From assembly GCA_947488295.1 (NCBI GenBank), contig CANKYU010000005.1, positions 310,001 through 374,000 of the forward strand: a DNA stretch of 64,000 nt, in the 5' to 3' direction. The notes beneath the pieces were generated by a model, which saw only the letters and a list, made by a program, of their open reading frames with translations, was not told the origin of the DNA and made no database searches. Each line of letters starts with the position of its first letter. Positions within the stretch are counted from its first letter, which is position 1. The position numbers were made by a program, and so were the translations under genes. Origin of the DNA: an uncultured Anderseniella sp. (GTDB lineage: Bacteria; Pseudomonadota; Alphaproteobacteria; Rhizobiales; Aestuariivirgaceae). Positions 44,707-53,644 of the stretch are shown one piece after another.

Positions 44707-46920
44707 CTATTTTTCGAGAATGTCATTGACACCGTCCCAGTTCTCACCTGGTGATCGGACTGAAAACTCGGCTGCCCTGTCGGCATAAATGGCATAAAAC
44801 TCTTCAAATTCGAACTCCCGTGCCTTATCGAAACACTTTTTTGCCATTTTTCCGACGTCATCCCAGCGTTGTTCGTAATAGGCCTGCAACAATGCACCAT
44901 GTTGCCTTGCGAGGTCCTGGAAACTGTCTGATGCTGCCATTTCGCCGTCACCCAGCAAGGCAAAAATGTCTTCAGGTTCGTTTTTGCCTTTCACACGGAC
45001 ACGGTCAATCTGCAGCGCGGCCAGCCGGTTTTGCACCGCTTCTGCGGTTTGCCTGCCGATGATGATTTTGGTGCCATATGATTTTGTCTGTCCCTCGAGC
45101 CTGGCAGACAGGTTAACTGCGTCGCCCAACACCGTGTAATCGAATCGAAAATCGGACCCCATGTTGCCGACCACGCACTCTCCGGTGTTGATGCCGACAC
45201 CGATTTCCAATGCAACATCTCCGGCTGCCACACGTTCCTCGTTGAGAAGCGACAGGCGCCTGGTCATGTCCAGCGCGGCGCGGCAGGCATTGTATGCGTG
45301 TTCATCATCCGCAAGCGGCGCATTCCAGAACGCCATGATGTTATCACCCATATACTTGTCGATGGTGCCCTTGTTGGCGACCACGGCTTCGGACAAGGGT
45401 GTCAGCAGAGAGTTGATCAGCATGGTCAGGCCCTGCGGATTGGACTTGTACTGTTCCGAGATCGTCGTGAAACCGCGCACGTCGGAAAACAGGATGGTCA
45501 TGTCCTTTGTCTCCCCGCCCAGGATCAGCTTGTCCGGGTCCTCGGTCAGTTGCTGCACCATGTCCTGAGACAGGTACTGGCCAAATGCCGTGCGTATGCG
45601 GCGGCGGTCGATCTCCTCCTGAAGATACCCCAGCACGATCAGAACACTGGTGACCGCCAGTGATGCCATCAGCGGGAATGCATAGTCGAAGATCAGCGCC
45701 TTCTGGGTAAACGCCCACCACGACGCCCCGACCACGGCTGCCGCAACGAGGCTGCCGGCAAACACGGTAATCATGGCTCCGAACCGGGGCAGCAAACCGA
45801 TGAGCGCCAGTCCGATGAGCAGTGTCAGCGAGACCTCCATGCCATTGGCCCAGGCGGGGCGCTGCAACAGGGTCTTGCTCAAAATCGCATTGATCAGTTG
45901 CGCGTGTGCCTCGACACCGGGCATGGCGGCTTCCACCGGCGTGGCCTTCAAGTCAAACAGTCCGGTCGCAGAAGCACCCAACAATACGATCCGACCCTTG
46001 AAAACACTCATGTCCGCCCGGTCAGCCAGCAGGTCGGCAGCCGACACGAATATCTGCTGGTCGTGGGCGTGGAAATGCAACCAGGCCTTGGCGTTCCTGT
46101 CGGTCGGCATGGCCACACCGGCCAGCACCACGGAGTCCACCCCGACGTCGCCCGAGCGGATAAGGATAGTGGACTGACCCGTTGCCACCCGCAACAACTC
46201 CAGGCTGAGCGACGGCAGCATCTTGCCCTGGGCCACCATCACAAGCGGCATCTTGCGGACCACGCCGTCTCGTTCCGGGCGCAATGACACCATGCCCTGC
46301 CCCTGGGCTTTCGCTTCCAGCTCCGGCACATTCCTGACCATGCCGGGATAAAAATCCAGAAACGCCTTCGGATCGGGGCCCAGCATGGCGATGGGCGACT
46401 GTTTCAGCTCGCTGGCATGCCACTGGTTCAGCTCTTTGTGAAACCCGGACTGACCCAGCACAACTCGGGTTCGTGTCATGGCATCAGCAAACACTTCGTC
46501 GTTTGACTTCATGGTCCGCAGGCGGTCTGCCGTTTCCTTGTCATAGGCTTCGACAATCCCGGCGACATTGCCGGGCGATGTGCGGTCATGTTCGGGGAAC
46601 AGCACATCGAGGCCGACAGCGACCGCGCCGGCCTGGCCAACCTTGTCGATGATCTTTGCAAGGGTCGAGCGCGGCCACGGCCACTGCCCCAGCTCATTGA
46701 GGCTCTTTTCGTCGATGTCGACAATGATGACCTGCTGCGGCGTCGGCTTCGGAGCAAGTGCAATCTGGTACAGGTCGAAAGTCTTGAGCCGCAGGGTTTC
46801 CAGCGGAGCCGGATCAACGACGCGCAACGCGACCATCGCCAGCAGCAGTACCAAAGCCAGCAATCGACTGACATTTGTCCTGTTCAGTGCCTTTAGCAGA
46901 ACCGCCTCCCAACCAGACAT
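44707..46920 (-). CDS. CHASE2-domain adenylate/guanylate cyclase
   Basis: A 737-residue membrane enzyme. After one N-terminal helix (about 16-32) comes an extracytoplasmic CHASE2 sensor (about 45-340, VIIVDIDEKSLNELGQWPWP). Two or three helices follow (about 345-430), then a class III cyclase domain (about 470-650: ILFSDVRGFTTISE, DKYMGDNIMAFWNAP, GVGINTGECVVGNMG, VLGDAVNLSARLEG). The two metal Asp (FSDVRG and YMGDN) are present. A helical tail closes the protein. It lies just upstream of the secretion operon on the same strand. CHASE2 cyclases and FecR-domain proteins are often neighbours, which supports a functional link. Confidence 0.93.
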   Translation of the reverse strand: MSGWEAVLLKALNRTNVSRLLALVLLLAMVALRVVDPAPLETLRLKTFDLYQIALAPKPTPQQVIIVDIDEKSLNELGQWPWPRSTLAKIIDKVGQAGAVAVGLDVLFPEHDRTSPGNVAGIVEAYDKETADRLRTMKSNDEVFADAMTRTRVVLGQSGFHKELNQWHASELKQSPIAMLGPDPKAFLDFYPGMVRNVPELEAKAQGQGMVSLRPERDGVVRKMPLVMVAQGKMLPSLSLELLRVATGQSTILIRSGDVGVDSVVLAGVAMPTDRNAKAWLHFHAHDQQIFVSAADLLADRADMSVFKGRIVLLGASATGLFDLKATPVEAAMPGVEAHAQLINAILSKTLLQRPAWANGMEVSLTLLIGLALIGLLPRFGAMITVFAGSLVAAAVVGASWWAFTQKALIFDYAFPLMASLAVTSVLIVLGYLQEEIDRRRIRTAFGQYLSQDMVQQLTEDPDKLILGGETKDMTILFSDVRGFTTISEQYKSNPQGLTMLINSLLTPLSEAVVANKGTIDKYMGDNIMAFWNAPLADDEHAYNACRAALDMTRRLSLLNEERVAAGDVALEIGVGINTGECVVGNMGSDFRFDYTVLGDAVNLSARLEGQTKSYGTKIIIGRQTAEAVQNRLAALQIDRVRVKGKNEPEDIFALLGDGEMAASDSFQDLARQHGALLQAYYEQRWDDVGKMAKKCFDKAREFEFEEFYAIYADRAAEFSVRSPGENWDGVNDILEK

Positions 46921-47043
46921 ATCCCAGCGTTCCAGGCTGGCGATACTGGTCTAGTTGGTGAGCGTTGTGAATACCCTTGGGTAAGGGAAAGCATACTTAT
47001 GCCTGTGTGTCAGTATCAGGCCTTGCATACCGGACCGGCGAGA

Positions 47044-47484
47044 TCAGCCGGCAGCCATTAAAACCTTCTGCCTTGCGCAGGCTGCACTGCGATGAACGAA
47101 CACATCGCGATACCCCTCATCGGAGTACAAAGCGACGAGTGCATCACGATTTGGATAAGCGCCTACGGCTATGATATCCCAATCTTCTTCCTCGCCGATA
47201 AACTGACCCGCAAACGGGCCCACATGCAGGAAGCGTCCTCCAACCTTGTCCAGCGTCGGAATACTCACCGACGCGTACCGGTCGAACGCCTCCTGTCCGG
47301 CGACATTGACGTCCATGCCGGAAAAGCCTTCCGGATACTGCGCGCTTTCATTGAGTTTGAAAAAGTTTACGAGCGTCACCGGTGCATCGGCAGGCAAGGC
47401 AAGAATACGCTGCCATTGTTGTTCGGTCGGGCATGATCCATCTGAACCATCGCCATACCAATCCACGAATTCTTGTGGCGTCAT
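47044..47484 (-). CDS. DUF1330-like protein
   Basis: A 146-residue soluble protein. The blocks VTLVNFFKLNESAQYPEG, AFDRYASVSIPTLDKVGGRF and DWDIIAVGAYPNRDALVALY resemble the ferredoxin-like dimeric fold of DUF1330/EthD-like proteins. Function unknown. The ATG at 47484 has AGAGGAC upstream and is preferred to an earlier start. It is monocistronic. Confidence 0.65.
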   Translation of the reverse strand: MTPQEFVDWYGDGSDGSCPTEQQWQRILALPADAPVTLVNFFKLNESAQYPEGFSGMDVNVAGQEAFDRYASVSIPTLDKVGGRFLHVGPFAGQFIGEEEDWDIIAVGAYPNRDALVALYSDEGYRDVFVHRSAACARQKVLMAAG

Positions 47485-47660
47485 TGCATATGTCCTCTTG
47501 ATATTGGGAAGCTGTACATGGATCGATTGCACCGTCTGCGGAACAATCTACCAATGTAGGAATTCTTGTAGGTAAAAATGTGGGGGGCGATGATTTGAAT
47601 TCAATTATCCAGGCACGTTTTCCGACCGGGAAAAACTGATGCTGAATTTTTTCATGAGAC

Positions 47661-47747
47661 TGGTGCGGTCGAGAAGACTCGAACTTCCACGGGTGTTACC
47701 CCACAGCGACCTCAACGCTGCGCGTCTACCAATTCCGCCACGACCGC
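47661..47747 (-). tRNA. tRNA-Leu (anticodon GAG)
   Basis: Reading the minus strand, the 5' acceptor GCGGTCG pairs with CGACCGC near the 3' end and CCA is encoded. The anticodon stem CAGCG/CGCTG encloses TTGAGGT, giving anticodon GAG. A long variable arm (GTGGGGTAACACCC) and the T-arm GAAGTTCGAGTCTTC are typical of class II tRNA-Leu. The D-arm has GGCGGAATTGGTAGACGCG. Confidence 0.97.
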
Positions 47748-47862
47748 AAATCGTCAAAGACAGGTAGGATGGATGCAGCGTGTAACAGTGCTCAAAGGCC
47801 AAATCAAGCCCTCAAAACATCGGACATTGGAACCGGGCGCCGTTTGGCGTAAACAGTCGCCT

Positions 47863-48567
47863 ATGAGTATCAGCCGAGACAGCCTCGCGACAGATGACAT
47901 CGACCTTGCGCACGTGCCGTCGGTCGAATGGCGGGTAGAGCCTGAACCTGTGGATTATCCGGGCGCAGTGGCGTTCATGGAAGCTCGCGTGGCCGCCATT
48001 GCGGCAGGCCAGGCACCTGAACTGGTCTGGCTTGTGGAGCACCCTGCCCTGTACACAGCCGGCACGTCAGCGGATGCGTCAGACCTGGTTGATGCACACA
48101 GGTTTCCGGTCCACAAGACCGGGCGTGGCGGTCAATATACCTATCACGGGCCCGGACAGCGGGTGGCTTACGTGATGCTGGACCTCAGCAGGCGGGGCCA
48201 GGATGTGCGGCGCTTTGTGGCGCAACTTGAAGACTGGCTGATCAGGACGCTCGATGCCTTCAACATCAAGGGAGAGCGGCGCGAAGACCGCGTCGGTGTC
48301 TGGGTGCGCCGGCCGGAAAAGGGTTCAGATGTTGAGGACAAGATTGCGGCCATCGGCATAAGGGTGCGCAAATGGGTGACCTATCACGGCATCAGCCTGA
48401 ATGTGGAACCCGATCTGGATCACTTCTCGGGCATCGTTCCCTGCGGCGTGACCCGGCACGGCGTGACCAGCCTGGTGGATCTCGGCCTGCCGGTCGACAT
48501 GCACGATGCCGACATCGCGCTGAAGGCGCAGTTTGAAACCGTCTTCGGCCCTATTCAAACTCCATGA
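47863..48567 (+). CDS. lipB: Octanoyltransferase LipB
   Basis: A 234-residue enzyme moving octanoyl from acyl carrier protein to lipoyl domains. The motif GRGGQYTYHGPGQ, the catalytic Lys in VRKWVTYHGI and the catalytic Cys in GIVPCGVTRHG are present in order. The frame is open upstream; the ATG at 47863 gives the family N-terminus (MSISRDS). Its 3' end overlaps the convergent pccA gene by 17 bases. Confidence 0.93.
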   Translation: MSISRDSLATDDIDLAHVPSVEWRVEPEPVDYPGAVAFMEARVAAIAAGQAPELVWLVEHPALYTAGTSADASDLVDAHRFPVHKTGRGGQYTYHGPGQRVAYVMLDLSRRGQDVRRFVAQLEDWLIRTLDAFNIKGERREDRVGVWVRRPEKGSDVEDKIAAIGIRVRKWVTYHGISLNVEPDLDHFSGIVPCGVTRHGVTSLVDLGLPVDMHDADIALKAQFETVFGPIQTP

Positions 48568-50557
48568 TCACCGCATCGACGGCCAGGTTTGCGCCCGCTT
48601 CGGCATGAATAACCTGAACCGTGCCGTCGCGTTCCGCGCGCAGGATGTTTTCCATCTTCATGGCTTCGACAACGGCGAGTTTTTCGCCGGCCTTCACTTC
48701 CTGACCCTGCTTGACATCTATCGACACCACGAGACCGGGCATCGGGCAGAGCAGCTTCTTCGATGTATCCGGCGGCAGTTTCACCGGCATGAGTTTTGCC
48801 AGTTCGGCTTCGCGGGCGGTGTACACGACCGCGTTCACCTGTGAACCGCCGTGAGACATCCCGAAACCGTTCATCTGGGCGCGCACCTGCACCGAAACGG
48901 CACTGCCGTTGATGCGGCCATGCCATACCGGTTCACCCGGAGACCACTGGCTTTCAACCGCGGCCTCGTGCCCGTTCACACTCAGCCGGAACAGCTTGCC
49001 TTCACAGCCGATGATTTCGGCATCGACCCAGTCGTCTGCAAGCTTGACGCTGCGCTGGGCGGAGAACCTGACCGGACGTCCGCCCATCTGTCCGGATATC
49101 TCGCGCTTGCGCTGGTTCAGCACATGGTCGCAGACCACGGCAACCGTCGCGATGTTGAACACCACCGCATCAGTAAGTTCAGCCCCATGGAAACCATCGG
49201 GAAACTCATCCGCAATGAAGCTGGTCGACAGATCGCCTGACTGCCAGCGCGGATGCGCCATAATGGCCGACACGAACGGAATGTTGTGCTGAATGCCGTC
49301 GATATAGAAAGCATCAAGCGCCCGGGACATGGCTGAAATCGCCGTACTGCGGTCGCCGGCATGAGTGCACAGCTTGGCAATCATCGGGTCATAGAAGATC
49401 GAAATCTCACCACCCTCATAGACGCCGGTATCATTACGCACGGTGATGCCGGATGTCTCGTCATGGCTTTCTTCCGGCGGGCGGTATTTGGTCAACCGTC
49501 CGGTTGACGGCAGGAAGCCCCGGTACGGGTCTTCGGCGTAGACGCGGCTTTCGATGGCCCAACCGTTAAGCTGAACGTCCTTCTGTTTGATCGACAGCTT
49601 CTCGCCATAGGCAGACCGGATCATCTGTTCAACCAGGTCAATGCCGGTGATCAGTTCGGTCACCGGGTGTTCAACCTGCAGGCGGGTGTTCATTTCCAGG
49701 AAGTAGAACGACTTGTCCTGCCCGGCGACGAATTCCACCGTACCGGCAGTGTCATAATCTACAGCCTTGGCCAGGGCGATTGCCTGTGCCCCCATTTCGG
49801 CACGGGTCTTTTCGTCCAGCAATGGAGACGGTGCTTCCTCGATCACTTTCTGATTGCGGCGCTGAATGGAGCATTCGCGTTCACCGAGATGGATGACGTT
49901 GCCGTGCTTGTCACCCATCACCTGAATTTCGATGTGGCGCGGATTGACGATGAACTTTTCGATGAAGACGCGATCATCTCCGAACGACGACTTGGCTTCG
50001 GATTTGGCCGAGTTGAACCCCTCATCCACTTCATCGGCCGAATGGGCAATGCGCATGCCCTTGCCGCCACCGCCGGCGGATGCCTTGATCATGACCGGGT
50101 AACCGATGTCATCGGCAATCTTGACCGCTTCTTTCGGGTCGTGGATTTCGCCCAGATAGCCGGGCACCGTATTGACCTTCGCGGCGCTGGCGAACTTTTT
50201 CGATTCGATCTTGTCGCCCATGGCCTCGATGGCCCTGGGATTGGGACCGATGAAGACAATACCGGCGTCTTTCAGGGCGTGGGCGAATTTGGCGTTTTCC
50301 GACAGGAAGCCATATCCGGGGTGGACAGCTTCGGCCCCGGTCTGTTTGCACGCATCGATTATCTTTTCGATGACCAGATAGCTTTCCGCCGCTGCCGGCG
50401 GGCCGATGTGGACCGCCTCATCGGCCATGTCCACGTGCATGGCACGGGCATCGGCGTCGGAGTAAACCGCCACCGTGGCAATGCCCATGGACTTTGCGGT
50501 TTTCATCACCCGGCAAGCAATTTCGCCCCGATTTGCTATCAGTATCTTCTTGAACAT
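48551..50557 (-). CDS. pccA: Propionyl-CoA carboxylase alpha subunit (biotin carboxylase + BCCP)
   Basis: A 668-residue biotin enzyme. The biotin-carboxylase half (about 1-450) has MFKKILIANRGEIACRVMKT, the ATP-grasp loop ASAGGGGKGMRIAH and EMNTRLQVEHPVTE. A linker domain (about 500-590) follows. The carboxyl-carrier domain ends the protein, with biotinyl Lys634 in VEAMKMENIL. The partner pccB lies 6.7 kb further along the same strand. Acetyl-CoA or methylcrotonyl-CoA variants exist, but the wording and pairing favour propionyl-CoA. It ends inside lipB's 3' end (17-base convergent overlap). Confidence 0.92.
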   Translation of the reverse strand: MFKKILIANRGEIACRVMKTAKSMGIATVAVYSDADARAMHVDMADEAVHIGPPAAAESYLVIEKIIDACKQTGAEAVHPGYGFLSENAKFAHALKDAGIVFIGPNPRAIEAMGDKIESKKFASAAKVNTVPGYLGEIHDPKEAVKIADDIGYPVMIKASAGGGGKGMRIAHSADEVDEGFNSAKSEAKSSFGDDRVFIEKFIVNPRHIEIQVMGDKHGNVIHLGERECSIQRRNQKVIEEAPSPLLDEKTRAEMGAQAIALAKAVDYDTAGTVEFVAGQDKSFYFLEMNTRLQVEHPVTELITGIDLVEQMIRSAYGEKLSIKQKDVQLNGWAIESRVYAEDPYRGFLPSTGRLTKYRPPEESHDETSGITVRNDTGVYEGGEISIFYDPMIAKLCTHAGDRSTAISAMSRALDAFYIDGIQHNIPFVSAIMAHPRWQSGDLSTSFIADEFPDGFHGAELTDAVVFNIATVAVVCDHVLNQRKREISGQMGGRPVRFSAQRSVKLADDWVDAEIIGCEGKLFRLSVNGHEAAVESQWSPGEPVWHGRINGSAVSVQVRAQMNGFGMSHGGSQVNAVVYTAREAELAKLMPVKLPPDTSKKLLCPMPGLVVSIDVKQGQEVKAGEKLAVVEAMKMENILRAERDGTVQVIHAEAGANLAVDAVIMEFE

Positions 50558-50703
50558 CTATACCCCTGCGCCGGTTTTCACGCACAATAATGCCGTTGCT
50601 GGGCATTGTTCTAGCGATGAATGCCCGCCGGGTAAACCAATGAAAAAGTTGCATGCCGCGCAGCAGGCAGTCGCTCGTTCAACCGTGCGGGATTCACCCT
50701 CAC

Positions 50704-51855
50704 CTACAGCACCATGTCCTCTACTGCCTTGGGATGTTCAGTGATCTGTTCATAGCCGTTTTCGGTGACAATGAAGCTGTCGCCGACCTGCGCGCGAAAT
50801 GATTTGGTGACGCTGACCGACCCGTCAACTGCCAGCACCATGCCGGGCTGCAGAACCGTCTTGTCGCCGTATACAAGTTCCGGTTTCTCCAGAAAACTGT
50901 ATCCGGTGGCGCGGCCGCAGCGGAACGGATAATCGTGACCCGCCGATTGGATTACCTCGGCATAAGCAGCATGGACGGTTTCAGCCGTCACCCCGGGACG
51001 CAGGACGGAAAGGGCAGCCGCCTGACTGGCAACGGCAACTTCATAAACCTCGGCCTGCTTCTGGTCCCTGATCTCGCCTATCCAGAAAGTGCGATCAAAG
51101 CCAAGCTTGAAGCGGTGAAAATTCGTCATGCCGCAAAAGCACAGGAATACCGGATCGCCCTGCTTCATGATCCGGGTCGAGGCGCGATGATGCGGTTTTG
51201 TGATGTCACGGCCCGACGCCATGATCTGCAGGAAATGGGTGTTGGGTGACATGCACTTGTCATCATAGTGCGCGGTCAACAGGTCTGCTGCCTTGCGGGT
51301 TCCTGCAGCAGATGTCGCCAATGCGACCTCGTACTCTGCCACATTGCTGCCGATGGCAGCGCGTCCGGCATCCATCATCGCCATGGCCACCTGGCCTGCA
51401 TGACGGGCCAGTTGCAGTTCTTCCGGTGACTTGACCATGCGCATCCCTGCAATCACCGGCATGACGTCGACAAGGCGGTCCGGTTCGACAAGATGGTCGA
51501 TATAGTTGCGCACAATGGCCGGCATCAGGTCCGGTTCGATGCCGATGTTTCCGGATCCCGCCACAATGGCGGGCAGCTGTTCGCGCCATTCGTCACCAAG
51601 GCCGTCATTCCATTCGGCGATCCGGTCGACCCGGGCAGATGCCTCGGCCATGTCCTTTTCCATGCTTGGCGTGATCAGCAGGCTGTCGCCATCGCGCGGC
51701 ACGACCAGAATAGTCGGACGACCGAAATCCATATGCAAATAGTCATAATAGCCAGTGAGATAATAGACGCTGTCATCATCGGTGATCACAGCACAATCAA
51801 TGCCCGCGGCGGCAAGACGGGTGCGCAATTGCTGCATACGCTGTTCGAACATCAT
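50704..51855 (-). CDS. M24-fold hydrolase with altered metal site
   Basis: A 383-residue pita-bread (Xaa-Pro aminopeptidase/creatinase) protein: creatinase-type N domain (about 1-140, CAVITDDDSVYYLTGYYDYL) and a catalytic-like C domain (about 160-383). By eye the usual first Asp ligand (vDxG) is replaced in FLCFCGMTN, the second Asp is replaced in LGFDRTF, and the His (GHGIG-type) is Arg in GRATGY. So a di-metal aminopeptidase activity is unlikely; a metal-free creatinase-like hydrolase is possible. It overlaps the next (upstream) M20 gene by ATGA and is translated with it. Confidence 0.8.
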   Translation of the reverse strand: MMFEQRMQQLRTRLAAAGIDCAVITDDDSVYYLTGYYDYLHMDFGRPTILVVPRDGDSLLITPSMEKDMAEASARVDRIAEWNDGLGDEWREQLPAIVAGSGNIGIEPDLMPAIVRNYIDHLVEPDRLVDVMPVIAGMRMVKSPEELQLARHAGQVAMAMMDAGRAAIGSNVAEYEVALATSAAGTRKAADLLTAHYDDKCMSPNTHFLQIMASGRDITKPHHRASTRIMKQGDPVFLCFCGMTNFHRFKLGFDRTFWIGEIRDQKQAEVYEVAVASQAAALSVLRPGVTAETVHAAYAEVIQSAGHDYPFRCGRATGYSFLEKPELVYGDKTVLQPGMVLAVDGSVSVTKSFRAQVGDSFIVTENGYEQITEHPKAVEDMVL

Positions 51856-53030
51856 CCACCCTCACCCAGTTGCTGTTCCACCAGGGTGACCCAGTAGGAC
51901 GACCCGGGCACCAGCGCTGCATCGTTGAAATCGTAGTCTGACGAATGCAGGGCTCTGGCGTGATCACCTTCGGTGCCATTGCCCATCAGCATGAAGCATC
52001 CAGGTCGCGCGGCCGCAAGATGAGCGAAGTCTTCCGAAAACAGTTTTGCCGGGCAATCACCATCTACCGCGTCATCGCCGGCAAGCGATTGGGCTGCCTG
52101 AACGGCTGCACGTGTCGCGCCTGCGGCGTTGATGGTGGCGGGAAAGATCGTGTCATACGACACGGTTGCGACCACACCATGGGCGGCGCAGATGCCGTCC
52201 ACGATCCGGCGCATATGCAGCTCTGTCGCCTGGTTGATTTCTGGGGAAAGTGCCCTTGAGTCACCGCGCAATATGGCCTTGCCCGGCAACACGTTGCGCC
52301 TGCCATCGCTTTCAAATTCGGTTACGGACACGACGCCGTTCAGGCTGGGATCAAGCTTGCGGGACACAATGGTTTGCAGCGCGCCGACTATTTCGGAACC
52401 GACCATGATGGCATCGACCCCCATGTGCGGTAAGGCGGCATGCCCGCCATGAGCGGTGATTTCAATTTCGAACAGGCTTTCACTGGCGGTTATGGCGTTT
52501 GCCCGGGATGCAAATGTGCCGGTCTCCATTCCCGGAATATTGTGCATGCCATGCACTTGATCCACGCCGAACCTGTCGAACAGTCCATCGTCCAGCATGG
52601 CCGCAGCGCCGAGGCCGTATTCCTCATTGGGCTGGAATATGAAGACGACACGGCCGTTGAAGTTGCCGTTTTCCGACAGGTGCTTGGCAGCGCCCAACAA
52701 CATAGAAGTATGCCCGTCATGGCCACAGGCATGCATGACCCCATCATTGGCCGACTTGTAGGCAACTTTGCCGGTTTCGCTGATCGGCAAGGCGTCCATG
52801 TCGGCGCGCAGTCCAATACTGCGGGTCGCGTTGCCCTTCTGAAGCACACCGACGACACCGGTCTGTCCCAGTCCGACATGGACTTCCAAACCGAAACTGG
52901 CCAGAAGTTCAGCAACCTTGCCGGCTGTGCGGTGTTCGTTGAATCCAAGTTCCGGATGTTGGTGGAAGTCGTGCCGCCACCTGGTCATCAGGTCTTCAAG
53001 GGGGCTGGTTGGTGCATCTTTGTGTACCAT
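51852..53030 (-). CDS. M20-family amidohydrolase (aminoacylase/IAA-amino acid hydrolase type)
   Basis: A 392-residue zinc amidohydrolase. Metal ligands are visible in ACGHDGHTSML (His, Asp), FIFQPNEEYGLG (Glu, Glu) and near the C-terminus SEDFAHLA. IGLRADMDALPISE is also typical. Substrates are N-acyl amino acids or related amides. The start at 53030 (MVHKDAP) has GGAGAG five bases before it; an ATG further upstream is less well placed. It overlaps the M24 gene, so the two may act on one N-acylated compound (inference). Confidence 0.88.
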   Translation of the reverse strand: MVHKDAPTSPLEDLMTRWRHDFHQHPELGFNEHRTAGKVAELLASFGLEVHVGLGQTGVVGVLQKGNATRSIGLRADMDALPISETGKVAYKSANDGVMHACGHDGHTSMLLGAAKHLSENGNFNGRVVFIFQPNEEYGLGAAAMLDDGLFDRFGVDQVHGMHNIPGMETGTFASRANAITASESLFEIEITAHGGHAALPHMGVDAIMVGSEIVGALQTIVSRKLDPSLNGVVSVTEFESDGRRNVLPGKAILRGDSRALSPEINQATELHMRRIVDGICAAHGVVATVSYDTIFPATINAAGATRAAVQAAQSLAGDDAVDGDCPAKLFSEDFAHLAAARPGCFMLMGNGTEGDHARALHSSDYDFNDAALVPGSSYWVTLVEQQLGEGG

Positions 53031-53106
53031 GCGTCTCTCCATGACAATCATGCCTGTCAGTTACTGCCGGCATCATCCTGCCTGACCCTTTTGACAGAGC
53101 GGAAAG

Positions 53107-53559
53107 TCAGTGGCAACAACCCTTGCCCAAAGCTTTCAGGCGCCAGTAGTTGTAGGGCAAAGGGGTCAGAAAACCCGCCAGTAGCATGATCGGAATAACC
53201 CACCAGGTGAGTCGGGCACCGCCGGTGAGCAACACATCGACCGTGTTCATGGCAATTTCCATCGACACCATCGATATCAATGACATCCCAATGGCCGTTC
53301 TGAAAGCAAGGTTCAGGGCCATCTGGCGGCTCAGTATAAAGGTTTCGAGCGCAATGGATGTCAGGATACCGTTGACGATCGCCAGTGACATGATGGCGAG
53401 TGTGGGCCATGGGATACCGGTGAACTGGAAGAAGGCGATGGTGCCCATGTCACCTATGGCGCAGCCCAGAAGACACCAGGATGTGTTTACCGACGCCTGT
53501 TTCCAGATCGGTCCGTCGCGCCAGTTGAGCGCGGTTATTGTTGCAGCGAATGCCATGCC
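53107..53559 (-). CDS. DUF4396 membrane protein (CueR-controlled)
   Basis: A 150-residue protein with about four hydrophobic segments. ASVNTSWCLLGCAIGDMGTI, ALETFILSRQMALNLAF and WWVIPIMLLAGFLTPLPYNY match DUF4396. A Met-rich stretch (MSLISMVSMEIAMN) lies in a helix and the C-terminus ends GKGCCH, both possible copper ligands. A longer frame starts at 53631, but that start lies inside the CueR promoter; the ATG at 53559 has GGAG six bases upstream and lies about 35 bases below the expected transcript start. Role in copper handling is inferred from control, not shown. Confidence 0.8.
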   Translation of the reverse strand, partial: GMAFAATITALNWRDGPIWKQASVNTSWCLLGCAIGDMGTIAFFQFTGIPWPTLAIMSLAIVNGILTSIALETFILSRQMALNLAFRTAIGMSLISMVSMEIAMNTVDVLLTGGARLTWWVIPIMLLAGFLTPLPYNYWRLKALGKGCCH

Positions 53560-53600
53560 GGCTCCGGTTCTTGTAAGGTTGTTTGACGATCCACATATAC

Positions 53601-53631
53601 TCTGTAATGCTTCCAGCGACTGGAAGGTCAA
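53601..53631 (-). promoter_or_regulatory. CueR-type promoter/operator of the DUF4396 gene
   Basis: On the minus strand TTGACC (53626-53631) and TACAGA (53601-53606) are separated by exactly 19 bases, the overlong spacer of MerR-family promoters. The spacer holds the perfect palindrome TTCCAG-CGA-CTGGAA (53611-53625). E. coli CueR promoters have the same CCTTCC/GGAAGG layout. It lies 14 bases above the divergent cueR start, so CueR may also control itself. Confidence 0.85.
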
Positions 53632-53644
53632 GAGATATCACAGG

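Noticed and set aside
48551..48567. 17-base overlap of lipB and pccA as a sign of frameshift
   Set aside because: Both C-termini are normal for their families (PccA ends shortly after the biotinyl domain), so this is simple convergent overlap.
53186..53644. Plus-strand extension of the cueR frame over the DUF4396 gene
   Set aside because: The MerR fold starts exactly at 53645; the extra 153 codons are antisense to the DUF4396 gene and cross the CueR operator.
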